This document shows positions 33,817 through 44,184 of a stretch of DNA of 64,000 nucleotides, in pieces (position 1 is the stretch's first letter; each line of letters opens with the position of its first letter). Below the pieces are notes generated by a model. That model ran no database searches. It was given only the letters and a program-made list of their open reading frames with translations, and was not told the origin of the DNA. Source of the stretch: Catenovulum agarivorans DS-2 (lineage in GTDB: Bacteria; Pseudomonadota; Gammaproteobacteria; Enterobacterales; Alteromonadaceae); NCBI RefSeq assembly GCF_000568405.1, contig NZ_ARZY01000007.1:1-64000 (forward strand). Direction: 5' to 3'. The position numbers were made by a program, and so were the translations under genes.

Positions 33817-34218
33817 TTAGTCTCGAATAACTTTTTGTTTATTGCCATCATCGTCTATTGCGACATATGTGAATTCACCCTCACACACTTTAAAGCTATC
33901 TTTATTCTCCATGTCACGTAATACTGGCTCTACCCATACTTCTAAACGTATTTTCATTGAGGTATTGCCTATTTTGCTTACAGTGCCGTAACAGCTAAAA
34001 ATATCACCTACATGTACAGGGCTAATAAATAAAATATTGTTTACAGCTACTGTAACTGTCCGGCTTTTTGCAACCGCTTTTGCAAGCATGCCGCCTGCTA
34101 TATCCATTTGCGACATTATCCAGCCACCAAAAATATCGCCGTTTGCATTGGTATCAGCCGGCATTGCTTGTGTTCTTAAAATTAATTCGCCTTCAGCGCA
34201 GGATTTTGTATCGCCCAT
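33817..34218 (-). CDS. yciA: Acyl-CoA thioesterase YciA
   Basis: A 133-aa hot-dog-fold thioesterase that hydrolyses a wide range of acyl-CoAs. The motif TNANGDIFGGWIMSQMDIAG (residues about 23-42) carries the catalytic region typical of YciA/BFIT-like enzymes, and VAVNNILFISPVHVGDIFSC matches the second conserved stretch. Length fits E. coli YciA (132 aa). It is first in the operon with the HAD phosphatase. Confidence 0.93.
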   Translation of the reverse strand: MGDTKSCAEGELILRTQAMPADTNANGDIFGGWIMSQMDIAGGMLAKAVAKSRTVTVAVNNILFISPVHVGDIFSCYGTVSKIGNTSMKIRLEVWVEPVLRDMENKDSFKVCEGEFTYVAIDDDGNKQKVIRD

Positions 34219-34592
34219 TATTCACTCTCTAGCATCTTGGAATGGTTCAATTACTTCTAAGTTTATTTTGTAAACCTATGAAAATAATCTAGTCTGATAA
34301 AAGTATACGTTATTTATTAAGAATTGTGCGCAGTGATGCAATTTAGTCTTAAAAAAGTTTATTACTCTCTACAGTCATCTAACTTATAACGTGTGCTGGG
34401 CTTTCAAGTCAAAGAATTGCAGGGTTAAAAATAGCGTACATCGAGGAACAAAATTTGAAATATTCTGAACAAGTTCTACAACAATCAAAAGAACAAAGAA
34501 ATTAATCAGCTGTCTGAAAGGCTAATCAGTGCGATAGGTAGATTTAAAATAAACAACCAAGAGAATGTTTATGAATTGATAACCAAAAAAAT
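34219..34592. other. 374-bp intergenic region, yciA to tRNA-fMet
   Basis: AT-rich, containing the yciA promoter region and the 3' flank of the tRNAs. A 50-codon frame without a start codon is discussed under rejected items. No RNA gene or repeat was seen. Confidence 0.4.
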
Positions 34593-34669
<77 letters not shown>

Positions 34670-34714
34670 ACACTTTAAACAGAAGTAACAGCTCTTTCTT
34701 GTGTAATAAGAAAT

Positions 34715-34791
<77 letters not shown>

Positions 34792-35228
34792 ACACTGTTA
34801 CTTGCTAGCAGTATCAGCTGCTAACGAGGCGTGCATACTAATGTATTTTTATTTTAATGCAAGCCTTTATGTAAAATTTATGACTGTTCGGTTGAAATCT
34901 GTACGATTGTACTTGTTTGCAACAAAAAACAAGCGAAATGTTTAATATGTTTAACATCTGTCTAATGTTTGATGGTAAAAATGATAGATAAACTAATAGC
35001 AAAGAAAGTGTTTGGCTTTTAACCAATAATAGGTGTTTGAAATATATCTGCTTTGTAGATGGATATATAACTGGTAAGACCATTGAAGTGTGTTAATATT
35101 ATGTAAGAAATTAATAAGCAAGTTTGGTGGACTGCTCTATAGTTATCAAAACTGTTTTGTAAATTGACATTAGAGGATGATGAATTTAAGAATTTCAATT
35201 CAATTCCTCTAGGCACAGTGGAGTGTTT
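34792..35228. other. 437-bp divergent region, tRNA-fMet / DUF1302 gene
   Basis: Holds the tRNA promoter at its left end and the promoter of the envelope module at its right. Near the DUF1302 start, TAGAGGA (35171-35177) and TCCTCTA (35205-35211) form a 7-bp inverted repeat around AT-rich sequence, which would fold in the mRNA leader. No gene was seen. Confidence 0.45.
34835..34862 (-). promoter_or_regulatory. Promoter of the tRNA-fMet pair
   Basis: Read on the minus strand: TTGCAT (34862-34857), 16-bp spacer, TAGTAT (34840-34835), then a GC-rich discriminator GCACGCC. It fits a stable-RNA sigma-70 promoter about 36 nt upstream of the first tRNA. Confidence 0.65.
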
Positions 35229-37331
35229 ATGCTGATTAAATCCAATAACTTAAAATATAGCGCCATATGCTGCGCGCTTGCTGTGAGTTCTGTCTCATCG
35301 GTCAATGCTGCTCGTTTTAATCTAGGTGATTTTGAGGTCAACTTTGATTCGCAATTTACACTTGGTACGAGCTATAGGGTAGAAAACAGGGATTGGTCTC
35401 GGATAGGTAAAAATAACCAAACAGGGGTTAATTGGTCAAATGCTAATGGACCGTATAATACAGCAGTCAATAATGTTTACACTGCACAAGATATATGGGA
35501 TTTACCCGGTTCATATTCCGCCAATGGAGATTTAGCGAGCCTAAATCACGATCCTGGTGAAGCGTTTTCTCGTGTTTTTTCAGGTACGCATGAATTGAGT
35601 ATCAGTCAAAACAATTGGGGTGTTTTCAGTCGATTTATGTATTTTTATGATGATGCAGCTCATGACTCCAAAGCATGGAAACATCCCCTTACTGGTGAAT
35701 CATACGATTTGTGCCGCGATAAACGTGCCAAAGAACGGTTGTGTGAAGACATTAGATTATTGGATGCATTCGTTTATTTAGATTTTGATGTTGGTGATGT
35801 ACCTGTATCGCTTCGTGTGGGTGATCAAGTTGTGAGCTGGGGTGAAAGTACATTAATTTCTCACGGGATAAACTCGATCAATCCGGTCGACATCACCCGT
35901 TTACGCGCCCCAGGTGCTGAACTAAAAGAAGCTTTCATTCCTGTCGGTATGGTTTGGACGTCGGTCGGCTTGACTGAAAATCTGTCTATTGATGCTTATT
36001 ATCAATATGAATGGGAAAAAACCATATTGCCAGCAGCAGGCAGCTACTTCTCAACGAATGATTTTGCAGGTAATGGTGGCTATTATAATGCAGTACAGAT
36101 TGGCTTTACCCAAAACCCTGATATTAATGCACCTTATTTAGCAGAACAGTTAAACACTTGGGTAAAACAATCGTTGGCGGCCAATAAAAACGATATCGAT
36201 GCGCAAATGGCAATTTTAGCCAATCCAGCAAGTGCAGAACAAGCTCAAGCTGCAGCCGCAGAGTTTTACGATTTAACCTCTGCCTATTATGTTAATGCGA
36301 CAAAAGTGGCTATTATGGCGCAGCCACACGAAAACCGCTATCCAAAAGATTCGGGTCAGTATGGCTTGAAATTCACTTATTATTCACCTGAGTTAAATGA
36401 TTCTGAGTTTGGATTGTATTATCTGAATTATCATAGCCGCAGACCAGTTATTTCCGGCCGAGCATCAAACTTTGAAATATCATCTGTTTATTCTGATGTA
36501 CAATATATTTTAGGCAATGACATTTCACTTGAAAACACCAGTCAACTAAAAGCATTTACTCAAGCATTTTTAGAGTATCCAGAAGATATACAGCTTTATG
36601 GATTTAGCTTTAATACCAGTATTAATGAAACTGCATTGGCAGGTGAAATAGCTTATCGTAAAGACGAGCCATTCCAAGTCGATGATGTAGAATTATTGTA
36701 TATGGGGATGCCCGAACAGTTAGCGAATGCTGGGCTGAGAGCTGATTTGTCTGGGATATCTCAGCTAGAGCATGTGGAGTCTGGTGGCATAGCACAGGGG
36801 TACATTCGCTTAGATTCAGTTCAAGCGCAAGCAACTTTAACCCATTTATTTGGTCCTAATTTAGGTGCAGATGCAATTGCAGTTGTATTTGAAATGGGGG
36901 GAGTACAGGTTAAAGATATGCCAGACCCAGATGTGTTGCGTCTGAATGGCCCTGGCACAGCGCGCGCGGGTAGCTCGACCAGCAAACAAGGTCTGCAACT
37001 AGCACTATCGAATGGAGCGGAAACAACGCCTTTCCCAACCGAAACGGCTTGGGGCTATCGAGCTTTGGCGCGTTTTACCTTTAACAATGTTTTTTCAGGC
37101 GTGAATGTATCTCCAAGAGTCGTTTTCTCTCATGATGTTAAGGGGATCACCCCGGACCCAATGTACTTGTTTGTTGAAGATCGCCAATCAGCAGCATTAA
37201 GTGTTAACTTTGATTATCAGAATAAAATTCAGTTTGATATGGGTTACAACGCATTTTGGGGTGGCGTAGGTCAAAGCAACAGCTTTGCTGACCGAGACTA
37301 TGTATCATTCAGCGTCAAATATTCAATTTAG
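35229..37331 (+). CDS. DUF1302 outer-membrane beta-barrel protein
   Basis: A 700-aa secreted protein with signal peptide (cleavage after SSVNA, about residue 27) and a mature N-terminus ARFNLGDFEVNFDSQFTLG that is diagnostic of DUF1302. Alternating hydrophobic/polar strands, motifs such as VSLRVGDQVVSWGESTLISH and a final strand VSFSVKYSI indicate a large outer-membrane barrel. ATG 35229 has GGAG 6 nt upstream. It is first in a tight unit with DUF1329, Ycf48-like and RND genes (gaps 10, 7 and 11 nt). DUF1302-DUF1329 pairs are widespread in Pseudomonas and steroid degraders; a role in passing hydrophobic compounds across the outer membrane is suspected, not proven. Confidence 0.88.
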   Translation: MLIKSNNLKYSAICCALAVSSVSSVNAARFNLGDFEVNFDSQFTLGTSYRVENRDWSRIGKNNQTGVNWSNANGPYNTAVNNVYTAQDIWDLPGSYSANGDLASLNHDPGEAFSRVFSGTHELSISQNNWGVFSRFMYFYDDAAHDSKAWKHPLTGESYDLCRDKRAKERLCEDIRLLDAFVYLDFDVGDVPVSLRVGDQVVSWGESTLISHGINSINPVDITRLRAPGAELKEAFIPVGMVWTSVGLTENLSIDAYYQYEWEKTILPAAGSYFSTNDFAGNGGYYNAVQIGFTQNPDINAPYLAEQLNTWVKQSLAANKNDIDAQMAILANPASAEQAQAAAAEFYDLTSAYYVNATKVAIMAQPHENRYPKDSGQYGLKFTYYSPELNDSEFGLYYLNYHSRRPVISGRASNFEISSVYSDVQYILGNDISLENTSQLKAFTQAFLEYPEDIQLYGFSFNTSINETALAGEIAYRKDEPFQVDDVELLYMGMPEQLANAGLRADLSGISQLEHVESGGIAQGYIRLDSVQAQATLTHLFGPNLGADAIAVVFEMGGVQVKDMPDPDVLRLNGPGTARAGSSTSKQGLQLALSNGAETTPFPTETAWGYRALARFTFNNVFSGVNVSPRVVFSHDVKGITPDPMYLFVEDRQSAALSVNFDYQNKIQFDMGYNAFWGGVGQSNSFADRDYVSFSVKYSI

Positions 37332-37341
37332 GGTGTAGATT

Positions 37342-38709
37342 ATGAAGTTTTGTAAATCAATTCTAACGACCGCTATGGTTCTTTCTATGTGTGGCTACAA
37401 TGTCCATGCAAAGGTATCAGAACAAGAAGCAAAACAGTTGGGGACCAGTTTAACCCCTATCGGTGCTGAAAAATCTGCCAATAAAGATGGCAGTATTCCT
37501 GCGTGGACTGGCGGGATAACTCAAGCTCCCGCTGGTTATTCAGTTGGTGATCACCACCCAGATCCGTTTTCACAAGACACAGTTAAATTTGTTATTACCT
37601 CGGCGAATTACCAACAATACGCAGATAGTTTAACACCTGGTCAAGTTGCGTTATTCAAAGCGTACCCTGAAAGTTTTAAAATGCCGGTTTACCAAACACG
37701 TAGGTCGGCGTCTTTACCTCAGTTCGTTTATGATGCAACGGTAAAAAACGCCACTACAGCTCAATTGGTTTCAGATGGTGAAGGTGTTGAAAATGCAATC
37801 ATTGGTGTTCCTTTCCCCATTCCAAAAAATGGCTTAGAAGCTATTTGGAATCATATTTTGCGTTATCGTGGTGAAGGTGTTGCGCGCTGGGGTGGTCAAG
37901 CTGGGCCAACCGCCAGTGGTGATTATACTATGATTGGCTTTGATGAGCGGGTGATGTTTTTATATTCGCAACAAGATATGACTTCTGAGAAGATAGCGCA
38001 AGACAATATTATTTCAATGTTTAAACAGGAAGTTACATCACCAGCACGTTTAAAGGGAACTGCCTTGTTGGTGCACGAAACATTAGATCAAGTTAAGCAG
38101 CCTCGCCAAGCATGGACATATAACACAGGTCAACGCCGTGTTCGTAAAGCACCCAATATTGCATTTGATGCACCAGGAACTGCGTCTGATGGCTTAAGGA
38201 CAACAGATGATTTTGATATGTTCAATGGCTCACCAGGTCGTTACAACTGGAAGTTAGTTGGTAAAAAAGAGTTATATATTCCGTACAACAATTATGCATT
38301 GCATGCTGAAGGTGTGGATTATGATGAGATTTTAAAACCTGGGCATATTAACCCTGAGCTAACACGTTATGAAAAGCATAGAGTTTGGGTTGTTGAAGCA
38401 ACTCTGAAAAATGGCATGCGCCATATATACAAAAAACGTGTGTTTTATATAGATGAAGATAGTTGGCAGATTGCTGTTGCGGATGCATACGACGCGCGTG
38501 ATGAACTTTATCGAGTTAACATGACCTATGCGGTTAATTATTACGAAGTGCCTGCAACTTGGACCACTCTTGATGTATATCACGATTTAAACTCTCGTCG
38601 TTATTTAGCTTTAGGTTTAGACAACAACGAAAAAATGTATGACTTTGATGTTGAGTTAAATAAACGTGACTTCACGCCGCAAGCATTACGTAGGCAAGGG
38701 TTAAGATAA
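37342..38709 (+). CDS. DUF1329 periplasmic protein
   Basis: A 455-aa secreted protein, with signal peptide ending GYNVHA (about residue 23). The N-terminus of the mature protein, QEAKQLGTSLTPIGAEKSAN then GSIPAWTGGI, is the family signature. Later motifs PFPIPKNGLEAIWNHILRYRG, GQRRVRKAPNIAFDAPGTAS and MTYAVNYYEVPATW also fit DUF1329. I recall that this family is grouped with LolA/LolB-like folds that carry lipids through the periplasm, which would suit its neighbours, but this needs a structure-based check. ATG 37342 lies 10 nt after the DUF1302 stop behind AGGGTG. Confidence 0.88.
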   Translation: MKFCKSILTTAMVLSMCGYNVHAKVSEQEAKQLGTSLTPIGAEKSANKDGSIPAWTGGITQAPAGYSVGDHHPDPFSQDTVKFVITSANYQQYADSLTPGQVALFKAYPESFKMPVYQTRRSASLPQFVYDATVKNATTAQLVSDGEGVENAIIGVPFPIPKNGLEAIWNHILRYRGEGVARWGGQAGPTASGDYTMIGFDERVMFLYSQQDMTSEKIAQDNIISMFKQEVTSPARLKGTALLVHETLDQVKQPRQAWTYNTGQRRVRKAPNIAFDAPGTASDGLRTTDDFDMFNGSPGRYNWKLVGKKELYIPYNNYALHAEGVDYDEILKPGHINPELTRYEKHRVWVVEATLKNGMRHIYKKRVFYIDEDSWQIAVADAYDARDELYRVNMTYAVNYYEVPATWTTLDVYHDLNSRRYLALGLDNNEKMYDFDVELNKRDFTPQALRRQGLR

Positions 38710-38716
38710 TACATAT

Positions 38717-39718
38717 ATGCTAACTCTACTTCGTATCGCGAGTTTATGTATCGGCCTATTCAGTTGCTCGTTGTTGGCTAGACCGATACTTATGTTGGAT
38801 GTTGTACAGCATAACCATTACCTTTTAGCCGCGGCTGAACGTGGATATGTGGCAAAGCTGAATATTCAAGAAAATGATAAAGTCACCTTAGTCAAAACAC
38901 CAACTGATGCCATGTTGACGGCAATTACCCTAGCAAAGGATGATACTCTGTGGGCGGTTGGGCATGAAGGTGTTGTATTACGTAGTGTTGATTCAGGCAA
39001 CTCTTGGCAGTTAGTTTATCAACATCCAAATGGCGGTGTTTTGTTTGATGTTCAATTTATTAATGAACAACATGGTGTGGCAATTGGTGCGTATGGTTTA
39101 TTTCTACGAACAATGGATGGCGGCAAAACATGGCAGCAAGAGTTCCATGATGGATTATTACCGCCGGAAGATAGAGAGTATTTACAAGCTTTAAGAGCTC
39201 AATCTGAAGAAGATTATCAGTTTGAGCTTGCGAGTATCTTGCCTCACCTGAACCGAATCACCTTAGTCGAAGATAAGTTATTTGTGGTTGGAGAGCTTGG
39301 TTTGCTTGCGGTTTCAACTGATAGCGGTAAATCTTGGCACAGATTAAACTTTAGCTACCAAGGTTCGCTATATGATGTGACTGCTACTCGTCAAGGTATT
39401 TGGGTTTCAGGAATGCGCGGCAATTTATATTATATCGAGCAACAACAGCTAACAAAAGCTACGTCAGATCCAGCTGCAAGGATTAAGGACAAAAAAATAA
39501 ATTTCCCTGAGCCCGTTAATATCAACACAATTGCATGTAATCAAGGTGCTTGTTTGCTTATAGGCAATAGTCAAACAGTATGGAAACTAGACAACAGCGA
39601 AGTGATTGTGGTGGATAAGTTTAAAAGCAAGAGTTTTGTATCAGCGCTTATTGTTGATAACAAGTTTGCTTATCTCGTTGGTGAAAATGGATTTCAAAAA
39701 CTGCAGTATGCGAATTAG
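38717..39718 (+). CDS. Ycf48/BNR-repeat beta-propeller protein, secreted
   Basis: A 333-aa protein with an N-terminal signal peptide (about 1-22). It carries several Asp-box/BNR repeats of the Ycf48-Hcf136 type: GVVLRSVDSGNSWQLV, GLFLRTMDGGKTWQQEF and GLLAVSTDSGKSWHRL, each following a short AVGHEG-, AIGAYG- or VVGELG-like strand. Ycf48 proteins in phototrophs are photosystem assembly factors, but non-photosynthetic bacteria carry homologues next to RND permeases. Here it is third in the DUF1302-DUF1329-RND unit and may be a periplasmic scaffold. ATG 38717 is 7 nt after the DUF1329 stop; the ribosome binding site is weak, consistent with coupling. Confidence 0.83.
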   Translation: MLTLLRIASLCIGLFSCSLLARPILMLDVVQHNHYLLAAAERGYVAKLNIQENDKVTLVKTPTDAMLTAITLAKDDTLWAVGHEGVVLRSVDSGNSWQLVYQHPNGGVLFDVQFINEQHGVAIGAYGLFLRTMDGGKTWQQEFHDGLLPPEDREYLQALRAQSEEDYQFELASILPHLNRITLVEDKLFVVGELGLLAVSTDSGKSWHRLNFSYQGSLYDVTATRQGIWVSGMRGNLYYIEQQQLTKATSDPAARIKDKKINFPEPVNINTIACNQGACLLIGNSQTVWKLDNSEVIVVDKFKSKSFVSALIVDNKFAYLVGENGFQKLQYAN

Positions 39719-39729
39719 TTGAGGAAAAT

Positions 39730-42036
39730 GTGTTAAGTAAGTTAGTTGATTTTTTACAAAAGTGGATATTTGCCAATCGTGTACTGATTATTGCAGTGTT
39801 TACTGTGCTTACGTTCTTGCTCGGTTACTTCGCTAGTCAAATAAAGCTGGATGCGGCCTTCACCAAAAATATTCCGCTTGAACACCCATATATGCAAACC
39901 TACCTAGAGTACGCAGATGATTTTGGCGGCGCAAATAATATTTTGATCTCAGTTTGTGATGCTTCGGGTGATCTCTATAATCCTGAATTTTTTGACAAAC
40001 TAAAAAAGGTCCACGACCAACTCTTTTTTATTTCTGGCGTAGACAGATCAACGGTTAAATCATTGTTTTCTCCTGCAGTTAGGTACACAGAAATTGTTGA
40101 AGAGGGCTTTATCGGTGGCCCAGTTATACCAGCTGATTATGCAAATACTAAAAGCGACCTAGCAAAGGTTCGCCGCAACATTGAAAAGTCAGGCCAAGTA
40201 GGTCGACTTGTTTCTGGCGATTATGCTTGCGCAATGGTGACAGCGCAGTTGCTTGATGTTGACCCTACTACGAAAAAACCAATTGACACGATTAACTTTG
40301 CAAAAACGTTAGAGCAAGAACTTAGGCAGAAATTGCAAACTGAACAACACTCTATCCATATCATCGGGTTTGCTAAAATGGTGGGGGATGTGGCTGCAGG
40401 TGCAAAAAATGTACTGATGTTTTTTGTAGTCGCAATGGTGATTACTTGTGTCTTAGTTTATTTATTCTGCCACTCAATTTTGCTAACCGCGTTACCAATT
40501 TTGTGTTCAGTTATCGCTATGGTCTGGAAAATTGGCTTGTTATCTTTACTTGGTTTTGGTTTAGACCCTATGTCGATCCTGTTACCATTTTTGATATTTG
40601 CGATTGGCGTAAGCCATGGTGTGCAAATGATCAATAGTATTGGCAAGCGAGTTGCTAGTGGGGCAGGGGCAAAAATCGCGTCTAAGAAAAGTTTTAAAGC
40701 TTTGTTTTTACCTGGTTTTGTAGCGTTACTGTCCGATTGTATTGGTTTTATCACAATTTTAAGTATCGACATTGGTATTATCCAAGAATTGGCAATTGCC
40801 GCGTCAATTGGTGTTGGTGTTATTATTCTAACCAATTTGATTTTACTGCCTTTACTGGTTTCTTACATACACTTCCCGCACGATTATGAATCTCGTATTG
40901 AATCCAGCAAAATGGCGGTTCTGTGGCCAAGTCTAGTTAAGATTACTGAGCGTAAATTTGCGCCAGCTTTGGTTTTGGTGATGTTAGCGCTTTTTGCATT
41001 TGGTTGGACTTATTCAGCCAATATGAAAATAGGCGATTTGCATGCTGGGGCGCCCGCTTTGCATGAAGATTCAACCTACAATCAAGATACATTTTTGATC
41101 ACAGAAAAGTATGAAATTGGGGTTGATATACTTTCAGTTATCGCTGAAACAGTGCCAGATGCGTGTACTGAGTTTGAGATCATGAAGCAGATTGATGATT
41201 TTCAATTCAGACTTGCAAATGTCGAAGGGGTGCAGTCGAGCATTAGTTTAACCAGTGTAACTAAAACCATTACTGCGGGATATAATGAAGGTAATCCGAA
41301 GTGGCGTGTGTTACCGAAAGATACTGCATCTATGGCGCAATCAGTCGCTCGTGTGCCAACTAGCAGCGGACTGCTAAACACAGACTGTAGTGCGATGCCT
41401 ATTTTACTGTTTTTGCAAGATCACAAAGCCGAAACAATCGAGCGAGTTATCGATGTTGTGAAAGCGGAAAAATCAAACTATGAAACAGACAAGCTTAAAT
41501 TTAAGCTTGCTTTGGGCCCTGCGGGTGTCATGGGCGCCACAAACGAAGCAGTAGCTCAAGCACAAATACCTATGATGATTTACGTTTATCTAGCGGTGTT
41601 TATTTTATGCTTATTGTCATTTAAAAGTTTACGAGCAACGTTAGCGGTAATTATTCCTTTGTTTGTGGTTTCAACTCTAGCACAGGCGTTAATGACTAAG
41701 CTAGATATTGGTTTAACCGTTTATACCTTGCCTGTTATTGCTTTAGGCGTAGGAATTGGCGTCGATTATGGTATCTACATTTTGTCTAACATGATGGGTA
41801 AACTTAAACAAGGTATGAAGTTATCTGAAGCGTATCGACAAGCTTTGATCGAGCGTGGTAGTGCAGTTATATTTACTGGCATTACTTTAGCCATAGGTGT
41901 GAGTACTTGGGTATTCTCCGACTTAAAGTTTCAGTTAGACATGGGAATTCTTCTAACCTTTATGTTTTTAGTCAACATGCTTGGTGCAATATTCTTTTTA
42001 CCGGCAATTTGCCGCTTGTTTTGGTGGCGGCGCTAG
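39730..42036 (+). CDS. MmpL/RND-family permease
   Basis: A 768-aa inner-membrane transporter with two-fold internal symmetry. It has one helix (about 16-36), a first periplasmic domain (about 40-225), five helices (about 228-400), another helix near 415, a second periplasmic domain (about 430-620) and five more helices. The conserved RND/SSD motifs FLIFAIGVSHGVQMI and GVGIGVDYGIYILS are present; the Asp in the latter is the usual proton-relay residue. It is shorter than AcrB-type pumps and matches the MmpL/HpnN-like group that moves lipids or other hydrophobes. The start is GTG 39730 with GAGG 5 nt upstream. No membrane-fusion or TolC gene accompanies it, so the DUF1302/DUF1329 pair may supply the rest of the path. 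Confidence 0.88.
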   Translation: MLSKLVDFLQKWIFANRVLIIAVFTVLTFLLGYFASQIKLDAAFTKNIPLEHPYMQTYLEYADDFGGANNILISVCDASGDLYNPEFFDKLKKVHDQLFFISGVDRSTVKSLFSPAVRYTEIVEEGFIGGPVIPADYANTKSDLAKVRRNIEKSGQVGRLVSGDYACAMVTAQLLDVDPTTKKPIDTINFAKTLEQELRQKLQTEQHSIHIIGFAKMVGDVAAGAKNVLMFFVVAMVITCVLVYLFCHSILLTALPILCSVIAMVWKIGLLSLLGFGLDPMSILLPFLIFAIGVSHGVQMINSIGKRVASGAGAKIASKKSFKALFLPGFVALLSDCIGFITILSIDIGIIQELAIAASIGVGVIILTNLILLPLLVSYIHFPHDYESRIESSKMAVLWPSLVKITERKFAPALVLVMLALFAFGWTYSANMKIGDLHAGAPALHEDSTYNQDTFLITEKYEIGVDILSVIAETVPDACTEFEIMKQIDDFQFRLANVEGVQSSISLTSVTKTITAGYNEGNPKWRVLPKDTASMAQSVARVPTSSGLLNTDCSAMPILLFLQDHKAETIERVIDVVKAEKSNYETDKLKFKLALGPAGVMGATNEAVAQAQIPMMIYVYLAVFILCLLSFKSLRATLAVIIPLFVVSTLAQALMTKLDIGLTVYTLPVIALGVGIGVDYGIYILSNMMGKLKQGMKLSEAYRQALIERGSAVIFTGITLAIGVSTWVFSDLKFQLDMGILLTFMFLVNMLGAIFFLPAICRLFWWRR

Positions 42037-42109
42037 CTAATTTTTGATTCAGAGTTCAGCTTGGCTTAGCCTTAGGTTACAATACTGACTTTATGGACCT
42101 ACAGGTTAA

Positions 42110-42973
<864 letters not shown>

Positions 42974-42998
42974 TCGTGTTGCAGGATAACTGGATCTC

Positions 42999-43250
42999 TT
43001 ACTCTGCTACTTGTGTAGTTGTATCGTCTAGTTGTTCTGCTGATTTTTCATCTTTAGTTAAGATGGCTTTGTTTACAGATATTTCAATTGCATCTGCTAC
43101 TTTTACATCAGCAACTAAACTTGCAACTTCTAATTTAATATCTTTTACCAAGTCAGCTTCAACTGAACTCTTTAAAGAATCACTTGTGTTTGCTGTTGCA
43201 GTAAAGCTAACAAAAGCAACAACTGATACAAAACTTTTTAATACTGACAT
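42999..43250 (-). CDS. Small secreted hypothetical protein, 83 aa
   Basis: Not recognised. The signal peptide MSVLKSFVSVVAFVSFTATA is followed by a mature part of about 62 residues rich in Val, Ala, Asp and Lys, with SSVEADLVKDIKLEVASLVA suggesting an amphipathic helix. ATG 43250 is chosen because AAGGAG lies 6 nt upstream; a longer frame to 43316 has no such site. It converges with kdsA at a 25-nt gap. Probably periplasmic, function unknown. Confidence 0.65.
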   Translation of the reverse strand: MSVLKSFVSVVAFVSFTATANTSDSLKSSVEADLVKDIKLEVASLVADVKVADAIEISVNKAILTKDEKSAEQLDDTTTQVAE

Positions 43251-43566
43251 AGCGTACTCCTTAATCACTTTAACATTTAGTGTGTTTTGTAATAAACTTT
43301 CATTTTTCATTAACATTTGCTTGTTGTTTAAACTAATTTTGTTCTCTCAACGGTTTTAAGTATACTATCGTGTAATTAAATTACAATATTGAAAGCAAAT
43401 AACTATATTTCGTTTTGGAATAATAAACGCTAAGTCACCGAGATATTACATTTTTAGTATCAAAGTTATGTTAAATATTTATTGAGCTAAAGATATTTGA
43501 TGTTAGTGGGGTTTTTCTGTAAGCATTTGATTTTATTTTGTTTGTTTTTTATTTGGAGGTTTTTCT
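43251..43566. other. 316-bp divergent region upstream of the Tex30-like gene
   Basis: Very AT-rich. It holds promoters for the small secreted gene and for the plus-strand operon. No repeat, RNA gene or credible additional frame was seen. Confidence 0.35.
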
Positions 43567-44184
43567 GTGACAGATGTTAAATTAATATTAGCACATGGGG
43601 CTGGTGCAGGTAGCCAATCGGAGTTTATGCAATCAGTTTGTAATAAACTTACAGAGTTCACAAAAAGTGAAAAGAATTACCAACTAGAGGTTATTTTGTT
43701 TGATTTTCCTTATATGCAACAAATACATACTACAGGAAAAAAACGCCCGCCCGACAAGATGCCTAAGTTGGTAGAAGCTTTTAAGCAGCAAGTTTTACAC
43801 CTTGGTGAAGACGACATTGTTTTTGTCGCTGGTAAATCTATGGGCGCTCGAGTGGCACTCGAAACAATCTTGGCGACGGATAGAAATATCCGAGGGGCGA
43901 TTGCGCTAGGTTATCCTTTTTATCCGCCTGGTAAGCCAGAGAAGCATCGGCTTGAATTAATCAGTAAAACGACTAAGCCTTGTTTAATTGTTCAAGGTGA
44001 GCGAGATACATTTGGTAATCGTGATTGGGTCTCGCAGCAGGCCTTTAGCAACAATATTAAAGTTAATTGGCTAAAAGCTGCCGATCATAGTTTAAAACCG
44101 CTTAAATCGTCTGGCGTGACGCATGAGCAAGCATTGGATTATGCTTGCCACACAATAATTGAGTTTATAAATGAATATGTATAG
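43567..44184 (+). CDS. KANL3/Tex30-like alpha/beta hydrolase
   Basis: A 205-aa small hydrolase. The opening LILAHGAGAGSQSEFM gives the oxyanion region. GKSMGARVALE holds the nucleophile Ser (about 92), ERDTFGNRD the acid, and AADHSLKPLKSSG the catalytic His, in the order and spacing of the KANL3/Tex30 group. The substrate is unknown. The start is GTG 43567 with GGAGG 7 nt upstream. It overlaps ygdD by 14 nt and leads a unit continuing through rlmM and probably cmoM. Confidence 0.87.
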   Translation: MTDVKLILAHGAGAGSQSEFMQSVCNKLTEFTKSEKNYQLEVILFDFPYMQQIHTTGKKRPPDKMPKLVEAFKQQVLHLGEDDIVFVAGKSMGARVALETILATDRNIRGAIALGYPFYPPGKPEKHRLELISKTTKPCLIVQGERDTFGNRDWVSQQAFSNNIKVNWLKAADHSLKPLKSSGVTHEQALDYACHTIIEFINEYV

